From assembly GCA_020725315.1 (NCBI GenBank), contig DYFG01000067.1, positions 1-8,363 on the forward strand: a stretch of DNA of 8,363 nucleotides, given 5' to 3'. The position numbers and the translations under genes are program-made. The stretch comes from Nitrosotalea sp. (lineage in GTDB: Archaea; Halobacteriota; Syntropharchaeia; Alkanophagales; Methanospirareceae). The notes beneath the pieces were generated by a model, which was not told the origin of the DNA, did not search any database, and worked only from the letters and a program-made list of their open reading frames with translations. Within the stretch, counting starts at the first letter, position 1. Each line of letters opens with the position of its first letter. This document shows, one piece after another, positions 1 to 6,205 of this stretch.

Positions 1-455
1 AGCGTAATATCCAATTGTAAACGAACATCAGCCCCTCTAATCGGTCTTTCGATCCCTTCTTGTGTCCCAAACAGGGTATCAAATATTCCGCCTCGACTCG
101 AAAAGCCTGGACTCGATGCAGAGCCAAAGAATGATTCAAATATAGCGTTTCCAAAGATGTCCTCAACGTCACGATAATGCGTGAAGTGAGTCCAGTCGAA
201 ACCTCCGGGACCAAAAGCTTCATCCACTACCCGTTCCCCAATTTGGTCGTACTTCGCACGTTTATCCTTGTCCACCAACACTTCATATGCCTCTGAAATC
301 TCCTTAAATCTCTCTTCCGCCTCTTTTTTGTCACCTTTATACACATCGGGGTGGTATTGCTTTGCCAGTCTTCGATATGCTCTTTTAATCGCTTCTTCGG
401 TAGCGCCTCTGCTAACGCCGAGTATCTCGTAATAATCTTTCTTATTCCTCCTCAT
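1..455 (-). CDS. dnaJ: Chaperone protein DnaJ (Hsp40), 5' part only; runs off the left edge of the window
   Basis: Co-chaperone that delivers unfolded clients to DnaK and stimulates its ATPase in the cytoplasm. Only about the first 151 residues are present. The J-domain begins with KKDYYEILGV (residues 5-14), carries the HPD tripeptide needed for DnaK stimulation at residues 35-37, and ends near KYDQIGE (68-74). A Gly/Phe-rich stretch follows (roughly 80-135, with GPGGF and several FG/FF pairs), then the start of the client-binding beta domain (ADVRLQLDIT). The zinc-finger and C-terminal domains lie outside the window. I place the start at an ATG overlapping the 3' end of dnaK by 14 bases. 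It puts KKDYYEILGV a few residues from the N-terminus, as usual in the family, and has a GGTG ribosome-binding sequence at 460-463 (minus strand), four bases upstream inside dnaK. The overlap implies co-transcription and translational coupling with dnaK. Confidence 0.93.
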   Translation of the reverse strand, partial: MRRNKKDYYEILGVSRGATEEAIKRAYRRLAKQYHPDVYKGDKKEAEERFKEISEAYEVLVDKDKRAKYDQIGERVVDEAFGPGGFDWTHFTHYRDVEDIFGNAIFESFFGSASSPGFSSRGGIFDTLFGTQEGIERPIRGADVRLQLDIT

Positions 456-2268
456 CCATCACCTTATATTCAGCATCCCTGGGGCCTTTTTCTTCCTTAG
501 GTCGTTGCTGATACTGCGCTCCTGCTTGTTGGTAGGCGCGCGTTGAGATATCATGGAATGCACGTCTCAGTTCCTCCATCTCAGCCCGCATTTTGTGGAC
601 ATCTTCGCTCTTTACCGTCCCTCTGAGTCGTTCGATGATTGCCGTGATTCGTGTCCGCTCGTCGCTCGTAACCTTGTCGGACAAATCCCTGAGCGATCGT
701 TCGGTGGTATATATAAGAGTCTCTGCCTGGTTCTTCGTCTCAACAATCTCACGACGTCTTTTATCCTCCTCTTCAAATCGCTTTGCATCCTCCATCATCC
801 GCTCGATCTCACTTTGCGATAGTTTGGTCGAGGCTGTGATCGTGATCGCCTGTTGCTTTCCCGTTCCCAAATCCTTAGCGGTGACATTTAATATGCCATT
901 GGAATCGATATCGAAGGTAACCTCGATTTGAGGCACACCCCGTGGCGCAGGCGGGATACCCATCAGATGAAATCGCCCCAGACTGGCGTTATCTCGTGCA
1001 AATTCTCGCTCACCTTGTAGAACGTTGATCTCAACACTCGTCTGACTATCTGCCGCAGTCGAAAATATCTCACCCTTCCTCGTGGGAATCGTGGTATTTC
1101 GTTCGATTAATTTGGTAAATATGCCGCCTAACGTCTCAATGCCCAAGGAAAGTGGCGTGACATCCAAAAGCACCACATCCTTCACTTCTCCGGTTAATAC
1201 GCCCGCTTGTATTGCAGCACCCATCGCCACACATTCCATCGGATCAACACCACGCTCTCCTTTTCTACCCACGTAATCCTCGACAAATTTCTGGACTATC
1301 GGCATCCTCGTCGGTCCACCAACGAATATAACCCTAGTGATCTCCTCTGGAGTGAGTTTCGCATCTTTCAATGCCTGATCAATTGAGCCTTTACATTTAT
1401 CAACAATCGGTCGTACGAGTTCCTCCAGTTTCGCTCGTGTGAGCTTCATGACCAGATGCTTCGGGCCCGTGGCATCCGCAGTAATGAAGGGCAGATTGAT
1501 CTCAGTCTCAAGCACATTCGAGAGTTCGATCTTCGCTTTTTCACCTGCCTCTCTCAACCTTTGCAACGCCATCTTGTCGTTCCGTACATCTATTCCAGAT
1601 TCCTTCTTGAACTCCCCTGCCACATAATTCACGATTGCGGTATCCATATCCGTGCCACCCAATTGGGTGTCGCCACTCGTGGATATGACCTCGAATACGC
1701 CTTCGCTGAACTCCATAATCGTTACGTCAAGGGTGCCACCACCAAAATCGTATACCAGGATCTTCTGATCTCTCTCTGTTTTGTCAATCCCATAAGCAAG
1801 TGCTGCGGCAGTTGGCTCATTAATTATTCTAACCACTTCCATGCCTGCAATCGTACCTGCATCCTTTGTCGCCGTCCTCTGATTGTCATTGAAGTATGCC
1901 GGTACTGTCAAGACCGCCTTGTCAACTTTATCGCCCAAAAATGCTTCTGCATCGGTTTTTATCTTCTGGAGTATGAAGGCTGTTATCTGCTGCGGCGTGT
2001 ACTCCCTGCCATGAACCTTCACTTTATAATCAGTTCCCATCTTTCGTTTAATCGCTGTTATCGTACCTTCTGGATTGGAGACCGCTTGTCTTTTCGCAGG
2101 TTCTCCAACCAGCCTCTGTCCATCTTTTGTAAATGCCACATAGGAAGGGAAGGCTTTACCGCCAAGGCTCGTCCCTTCGGCACTCGGTATTATCGTGGCC
2201 TTACCACCTATGAGCGCAGCCGCAGCCGAATTGCTCGTGCCCACATCTATACCTATTGTTTTAGCCAT
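442..2268 (-). CDS. dnaK: Chaperone protein DnaK (Hsp70)
   Basis: ATP-dependent Hsp70 chaperone of the cytoplasm, working with DnaJ and GrpE. Complete at 608 residues, normal for archaeal and Gram-positive-type DnaK. Nucleotide-binding domain: phosphate-1 loop IGIDVGTSNS (5-14, with Ser where many have Thr), AIK with the catalytic-site Lys at 74, INEPTAAALAYG (149-160), phosphate-2 loop DFGGGTLDV (174-182), EKAKIELS (243-250) and the adenosine motif VGGPTRMP (316-323). The interdomain linker VVLLDVTPLSLG spans 365-376. The beta substrate-binding domain includes VLQGER (416-421), and the helical lid runs to about 580. The tail is short and acidic (DEEE). The region after AIKRKMG is short, so the ATPase-domain insert known from Gram-negative DnaK is absent. 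The start is fixed by an in-frame TAA two codons upstream and GGAGG at 2276-2280, seven bases away. dnaJ follows with an overlap; grpE, often just upstream of dnaK, is not here. Confidence 0.98.
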   Translation of the reverse strand: MAKTIGIDVGTSNSAAAALIGGKATIIPSAEGTSLGGKAFPSYVAFTKDGQRLVGEPAKRQAVSNPEGTITAIKRKMGTDYKVKVHGREYTPQQITAFILQKIKTDAEAFLGDKVDKAVLTVPAYFNDNQRTATKDAGTIAGMEVVRIINEPTAAALAYGIDKTERDQKILVYDFGGGTLDVTIMEFSEGVFEVISTSGDTQLGGTDMDTAIVNYVAGEFKKESGIDVRNDKMALQRLREAGEKAKIELSNVLETEINLPFITADATGPKHLVMKLTRAKLEELVRPIVDKCKGSIDQALKDAKLTPEEITRVIFVGGPTRMPIVQKFVEDYVGRKGERGVDPMECVAMGAAIQAGVLTGEVKDVVLLDVTPLSLGIETLGGIFTKLIERNTTIPTRKGEIFSTAADSQTSVEINVLQGEREFARDNASLGRFHLMGIPPAPRGVPQIEVTFDIDSNGILNVTAKDLGTGKQQAITITASTKLSQSEIERMMEDAKRFEEEDKRRREIVETKNQAETLIYTTERSLRDLSDKVTSDERTRITAIIERLRGTVKSEDVHKMRAEMEELRRAFHDISTRAYQQAGAQYQQRPKEEKGPRDAEYKVMDEEE

Positions 2269-2294
2269 TTTTTAGCCTCCAAATCCTTTCTATT

Positions 2295-2306
2295 TACTAA
2301 TTAGTA
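2295..2306. repeat. Perfect 12-base palindrome on the predicted dnaK transcription start
   Basis: TACTAATTAGTA is identical to its reverse complement. Its centre falls about 23-24 bases downstream of the centre of the dnaK TATA box, exactly where initiation is expected. A repressor bound there would block RNA polymerase recruitment, so it is a candidate operator. An AT-rich 12-mer palindrome could also occur by chance, so the regulatory role is only an inference. Confidence 0.4.
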
Positions 2307-2318
2307 TCTCCTTTATCC

Positions 2319-2328
2319 CTTATAAAAG
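2319..2328 (-). promoter_or_regulatory. Predicted TATA box of the dnaK-dnaJ transcription unit
   Basis: On the minus strand this reads CTTTTATAAG, a good archaeal TATA element, about 50-60 bases upstream of the dnaK start codon. With the usual 25-base spacing, transcription would start near 2298-2300, giving a leader of about 30 bases that contains the GGAGG at 2276-2280. This is inferred from sequence and spacing only. Confidence 0.6.
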
Positions 2329-2367
2329 TTTACTTTACAGGCTGCGGGTTTTGAGACACTCTCATCC

Positions 2368-2374
2368 TTTATTA
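2368..2374 (+). promoter_or_regulatory. Weak candidate TATA element for gyrA
   Basis: TTTATTA lies about 30 bases upstream of the first possible gyrA ATG. Initiation about 25 bases further on would fall near 2396-2400, giving an almost leaderless transcript for the ATG at 2403, or a roughly 35-base leader for the ATG at 2433. No stronger TATA sequence is seen in the 134-base divergent gap, so this is a tentative call. Confidence 0.35.
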
Positions 2375-2402
2375 CCTTCGAATCCATAATTTAACTATAA
2401 CC

Positions 2403-4940
2403 ATGAACGAAAACGAGCATGAGGGAAACGAGATGCGAGATGATGCCCGTGAGCGTGTGATAGAAGTCAGCGTTGAAGACGAGATGAAGAGCTCGTACAT
2501 AGACTACGCAATGAGCGTAATTGTGGGGAGAGCTCTTCCTGACGCTCGTGATGGGCTAAAACCGGTGCATCGTCGTATATTATACGGAATGCACGAACTC
2601 GGCGTCACCCATGACAGACCGCATAAGAAATCAGCACGGATAGTAGGAGATGTTTTAGGGAAATACCATCCTCACGGTGACGTTGCCGTCTACGATACCA
2701 TGGTGAGAATGGCGCAGGATTTTTCTTACCGGTACCCGTTGATAGATGGTCAGGGTAATTTCGGGAGCATAGACGGAGACGCTGCTGCTGCAATGCGATA
2801 TACCGAAGCGAGGCTATCAAGAATAGCCGAGGAACTGCTGGTTGACCTCGATAAAGATACCGTCGCATGGGGTCCAAATTTTGATAACACGCTCAGAGAG
2901 CCCGATATTTTGCCCGCAAAGCTCCCTAATCTCTTGATAAACGGCTCTTCCGGTATCGCTGTTGGTATGGCTACTAACATGCCACCCCATAATTTGGCCG
3001 AAGTGGTGGAGGGCATAATAAAAGTGATAGACGAGCCAGACGTGAGTATTGGAGAGCTGATGCAGATAATAAAAGCTCCTGATTTCCCCACAGGCGCAAT
3101 CATTTCTGGCTACGAGGGCATAAAACAGGCTTATGAAACTGGTAGAGGCAGCATAAGGCTAAGAGCAACGGTGGAGATAGAAAGAACGGCAAAGAGGGAG
3201 CGAATAATCGTCAAGGAGATACCATACCAGGTAAACAAAAGCAAACTGGTAGAGGAGATAGCTGAGTTCGTCAGGAGATACAAGGTGGAAAGCATTACGG
3301 GGTTAAGAGATGAATCGGATCGTAAAGGATTGAGGATTGTAATAGAATTGAAACCAGGAGTTAATTCCTCGATTGTTTTAAACAAGCTTTATAAACACAC
3401 GCAATTGGAAACCACGTTTGGTGTAATCAATCTCGCCCTCGTGGATGGCGAACCACGGATATTAACGCTCAAAGAGTTGATCGAGTGTTACATCACGCAC
3501 AGGAGAGAAATAACGATCAGGAGACTGCAATATGAATTAGATCGTGCAGAGAAGCGAAAGCAGATAGTAGAGGGCTTGATCATTGCAATAGCGCATATAG
3601 ACGAGGTGATAGGGCTTATAAAAGCTTCAAGCGATAGCAAAACGGCAAAATCCGCTCTGATTGAGAAATTTGAGCTGAGCGAGGAGCAGGCGAAAGAGAT
3701 ACTGGAGATGCGGCTCTCGCGATTGAGTGCTTTAGAGCGTGAGAAAATAGAAACCGAGCGATCAGAGCTGGAGACGAAGATAACGTGGCTAAAAGAGGTG
3801 CTGGCAAGTGAAGCGCGAATACTTGGCATCATAAAAGAAGAACTGATCGAGCTGGAGGATAAGTACGGCGATGCGAGAAGGACCGAAATAGAGGAAGAGG
3901 TGATTTTAAGCGCGCGCGATTTTATAGAGGAGGAAGAAGTCATCCTCTTTTTTACACAGCGTGACTATGTGAAGCGATTACCGGCGAACATTTTTAAGCA
4001 GCAAAGAAGGGGAGGAAAAGGAATTGCCGTGATAGATAAGAGAGAAGATGATGCGATCGTGAATTTCATACGTGCGTCCACAAGGGAACGTCTGATCCTC
4101 TTCACCGATTCTGGCAGGGCATATCAGGTGAAGACCTACGAAATCCCTTCAGGTAGCAGACATGCAAAAGGGAAACCCCTGTTGAACATCCCAGGACTGA
4201 GCATAAGCCAAACGGAGGCTGAAGAACGGGAAAAATTCGTAGCCGCTATTGCTATACCTGAGGAGGTAGATAAGGGTATAGAAACTAAAACCGAGGATTC
4301 ATTTATCGTCTTCGCTACCAAACGAGGCGTGGTAAAAAGGAGCTCACTCGTTAAGCTGAGGTCTATACGCGCCACGGGGATCGTTGCCGTTAAGATCGAT
4401 CGTATCAAGGGCGATTCGTTAGCTGATGTGGCGTTGATTGAGCCCGTACACTCCCACATAGGCGGAGAGCGAACTGGTATAATCATAGGCTCTAAGAATG
4501 GAAAGGCAATCTTGTTCCAGGAAGAGGAACTGCGGGAGATGGGCAGATATGCATCAGGAGTAAGGGGGATGAGGTTGGAAAAGGACGATGAGATAGCGAG
4601 TATCGATGCCGTTGATCTGAGTCTGAGTTCTTCAAAGGTCGTTACGATAACAGAGAAAGGTTATGGTAAAAGAACGAGGTTGAATGCGTACCGAGAAACA
4701 CATCGGGGTGGTAAGGGTATAATTAGTATGAGAGTTGTGGAAAGAAATGGGAACGTGGTATGTATAAAGCAAGTAAAGAATGACGATGAGTTGATGGTTA
4801 CCACTTCTGACGGGATGGTGACACGAATTTCTGCCCGAAGTATTCCCACGAAAGGGAGAAATACGCAGGGTGTGAGGCTGATGCACGTAAATGATGGCGA
4901 GCGTGTAGTAGCGGTAGATGCGGTTCAAAAGAGCACTTAG
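2403..4940 (+). CDS. gyrA: DNA gyrase subunit A (type IIA topoisomerase)
   Basis: Breaks and rejoins DNA as part of the GyrA2GyrB2 enzyme that introduces negative supercoils using ATP. Complete at 845 residues (E. coli GyrA has 875). The winged-helix breakage-reunion domain starts with EMKSSYIDYAMSVIVGRALP (27-46). It holds GKYHPHGD (86-93) and the active-site Tyr133 in AAMRYTEARLSRIAEEL, preceded by the conserved Arg132. The coiled-coil arm falls around 365-495. The C-terminal beta-pinwheel has the GyrA box QRRGGKG at 534-540, which marks a wrapping, supercoiling gyrase rather than ParC or topoisomerase IV, and a degenerate repeat HRGGKG at 767-772. The residue matching E. coli Ser83 is Val94; the Asp87 position is kept (Asp98). 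The start is uncertain: ATG 2403 has no Shine-Dalgarno, whereas the in-frame ATG 2433 (residue 11) follows GAGGG at a good distance. gyrB is not adjacent. Confidence 0.97.
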   Translation: MNENEHEGNEMRDDARERVIEVSVEDEMKSSYIDYAMSVIVGRALPDARDGLKPVHRRILYGMHELGVTHDRPHKKSARIVGDVLGKYHPHGDVAVYDTMVRMAQDFSYRYPLIDGQGNFGSIDGDAAAAMRYTEARLSRIAEELLVDLDKDTVAWGPNFDNTLREPDILPAKLPNLLINGSSGIAVGMATNMPPHNLAEVVEGIIKVIDEPDVSIGELMQIIKAPDFPTGAIISGYEGIKQAYETGRGSIRLRATVEIERTAKRERIIVKEIPYQVNKSKLVEEIAEFVRRYKVESITGLRDESDRKGLRIVIELKPGVNSSIVLNKLYKHTQLETTFGVINLALVDGEPRILTLKELIECYITHRREITIRRLQYELDRAEKRKQIVEGLIIAIAHIDEVIGLIKASSDSKTAKSALIEKFELSEEQAKEILEMRLSRLSALEREKIETERSELETKITWLKEVLASEARILGIIKEELIELEDKYGDARRTEIEEEVILSARDFIEEEEVILFFTQRDYVKRLPANIFKQQRRGGKGIAVIDKREDDAIVNFIRASTRERLILFTDSGRAYQVKTYEIPSGSRHAKGKPLLNIPGLSISQTEAEEREKFVAAIAIPEEVDKGIETKTEDSFIVFATKRGVVKRSSLVKLRSIRATGIVAVKIDRIKGDSLADVALIEPVHSHIGGERTGIIIGSKNGKAILFQEEELREMGRYASGVRGMRLEKDDEIASIDAVDLSLSSSKVVTITEKGYGKRTRLNAYRETHRGGKGIISMRVVERNGNVVCIKQVKNDDELMVTTSDGMVTRISARSIPTKGRNTQGVRLMHVNDGERVVAVDAVQKST
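2421..2425 (+). promoter_or_regulatory. Shine-Dalgarno-like sequence supporting an alternative gyrA start at 2433
   Basis: GAGGG sits seven bases before the in-frame ATG at 2433, while the first ATG at 2403 is preceded only by AT-rich sequence. Starting at 2433 would remove ten hydrophilic residues that precede the conserved GyrA core. Both starts are possible: the first would need leaderless initiation. Confidence 0.45.
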
Positions 4941-5006
4941 ATTGTAATTACTCAATATCCTGTGGGTAGAAATCCTAAATACTAAATCCGGCGTACACTA
5001 TCACCG

Positions 5007-6113
5007 TTACGATGCCGGTCTCTTTCTCCTCTTCACTCGTTCGAAAAAGCCTCGCTGTTCCATTATCTCCCTCGTCTTACCGGTTATTACCACCTCAGCT
5101 TCCTTCAGGTCCATCATGGTCTTACAGCCTGTTAGGAACATGGCAACCGTTAATTCCTCTCCCATTTCTTGTATCCTTTTTATCACGTTATCCGCACGTA
5201 CACTTTCCATCACGAGTTTAAGGAATGGTAAAGCTGCACCACAGAGATCAGCACCTAAAGCCATGCTTTTTGCAACATCAATCCCATTTCGTATTCCACC
5301 GGTGGCGATTATAGGAATGGGAAAAGGAATTGCACTGCACTCCACTATGCTCTCAACCGTAGTGATACCCCAGTCCCATCCAAAAAGGTTCCCTAAATGT
5401 TCACTCAATTCATCTCCTTCTGCTTTCGCCCGGTATATCTCCGCTGCGGCTAAACTTGTTCCTCCCAAGCCCCCGACATCTATTGCTGAGACTCCTGCAT
5501 CGTGTAACTTCTTCGCCACCGCGTAACTTATCCCGCCCCCTGTCTCCTTTACAATGACCGGCTTTTTTATCGCTTTGCATATCTCTTTTATCGCAGTAAG
5601 GCAACCCCTTGCATCTATGTTACCTTCGGGCTGAACAGCTTCCTGTAAAAAGTTGAGGTGTATTGCAACAGCATCTGCATCGATCATCTCTATAACCCGT
5701 TCAACTCCTTCTATCCCATACTCCTTCACCTGGGGAGCACCTAAGTTCGCGTAAATAAACGAATCAGGCGCAACATCACGAACCACGCGGAACGAGTCCT
5801 CGTGCTCCTCGCCTTCCAGTGCAGCTCTCTGAGAGCCCACGCCCATACCCACGCCGAGAGCTGCTGCAGCTTCCGCAAGAACTTCATTTATTCTCCTGGT
5901 CTCCGGATGACCACCCGTCATCGAGGCTATAATTATGGGATAGTTAAAGGAAAAACCTAAAAACTCCGTCTTCAACTCTATCTCCTCTTTATCCACCTCT
6001 GGTAACGCAACATGGACAAGCTTAACGTCGGTAAAGCAATTCTCTCTCACTTCCACTTCCTTTTCCGCACAGATCCGGAGTTGCTCTATCTTTCTCTTCG
6101 ACGTTTGGTTCAT
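5007..6113 (-). CDS. fni: Isopentenyl-diphosphate delta-isomerase, type 2 (FMN-dependent)
   Basis: Interconverts isopentenyl and dimethylallyl diphosphate using reduced FMN and Mg2+, supplying both precursors for archaeal isoprenoid ether lipids, quinones and other prenyl compounds; cytoplasmic. The 368-residue product has the usual length and the TIM-barrel signatures: substrate-binding SKRK near the N-terminus (5-8), ASMTGG (63-68), GVGSQR (91-96), HLN followed by the conserved Gln157-Glu158 (Glu being the Mg2+ ligand in the family), KETGGG (189-194), DVGGLGGTS (212-220) and the FMN phosphate-binding ATGGIRNG (270-277). An in-frame TAG four codons upstream fixes the ATG at 6113. There is no well-placed Shine-Dalgarno: GAGGG lies about 14 bases away, so a short or absent leader is likely. 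The gene is convergent with gyrA (66-base gap) and divergent from the tRNA methylthiotransferase gene; no other mevalonate-pathway gene lies beside it here. Confidence 0.96.
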   Translation of the reverse strand: MNQTSKRKIEQLRICAEKEVEVRENCFTDVKLVHVALPEVDKEEIELKTEFLGFSFNYPIIIASMTGGHPETRRINEVLAEAAAALGVGMGVGSQRAALEGEEHEDSFRVVRDVAPDSFIYANLGAPQVKEYGIEGVERVIEMIDADAVAIHLNFLQEAVQPEGNIDARGCLTAIKEICKAIKKPVIVKETGGGISYAVAKKLHDAGVSAIDVGGLGGTSLAAAEIYRAKAEGDELSEHLGNLFGWDWGITTVESIVECSAIPFPIPIIATGGIRNGIDVAKSMALGADLCGAALPFLKLVMESVRADNVIKRIQEMGEELTVAMFLTGCKTMMDLKEAEVVITGKTREIMEQRGFFERVKRRKRPAS

Positions 6114-6130
6114 TCTTTTTATCTAATCCC

Positions 6131-6145
6131 TCTCTTTCAAAGAGA
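6131..6145. repeat. Perfect inverted repeat TCTCTTT-C-AAAGAGA
   Basis: Two seven-base arms separated by one base, located 18-32 bases upstream of the fni start codon, in its probable leader or core promoter. The same half-sites recur at 6173-6179 and 6198-6204. It could be an operator or an RNA hairpin; no T-run follows it on either strand, so it is not an obvious terminator. Confidence 0.5.
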
Positions 6146-6172
6146 ATTTATCTGACTTTTCTTAAATTTATT

Positions 6173-6204
6173 TCTCTTTGTAAAAAATAAGTAAAGGAAA
6201 GAGA
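6173..6204. repeat. Second TCTCTTT / AAAGAGA pair with wide spacing
   Basis: TCTCTTT at 6173-6179 and AAAGAGA at 6198-6204 form an inverted pair with an 18-base spacer. They use the same seven-base arms as the compact repeat at 6131-6145. The right arm ends one base before the ATG of the plus-strand gene. Together the four half-sites flank the AT-rich core of the divergent promoter. Confidence 0.4.
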
Positions 6205-6205
6205 G

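Larger units (their letters stand above)
6114..6205. promoter_or_regulatory. AT-rich divergent promoter region between fni and the methylthiotransferase gene
   Basis: This 92-base gap must hold promoters for both flanking genes. The central CTTAAATTTATTT (6161-6173) is TATA-like on both strands. For the plus-strand gene, initiation about 25 bases on would fall near 6190, leaving a leader of about 15 bases with a weak AAAGGA ribosome-binding sequence at 6193-6198. For fni, the same element, or GATAAATT near 6146-6153 on the minus strand, would place the start near 6125-6143. The exact elements are not certain. Confidence 0.45.

Noticed and set aside
1456..2304. 282-codon open frame antisense to dnaK
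   Set aside because: It lies wholly opposite a clear Hsp70 gene, and its translation is Cys/His/Arg-rich with no family resemblance. Long antisense frames are a common by-product of dnaK codon usage.
3488..3943. 151-codon Ser-rich open frame antisense to gyrA
   Set aside because: It mirrors the charged coiled-coil region of GyrA (Glu/Arg codons read backward as Ser/Leu/Phe), so it is a composition artefact.
2403..4940. ParC / topoisomerase IV subunit A as an alternative to GyrA
   Set aside because: A canonical GyrA box (QRRGGKG at residues 534-540) and a full-length beta-pinwheel C-terminus favour gyrase.
4988..5018. CCGGC...GCCGG inverted repeat at the gyrA/fni convergent junction, considered as a terminator
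   Set aside because: Five-base arms with a loop of about 21 bases extending into the end of fni, and no adjacent T-run. Too weak to call.
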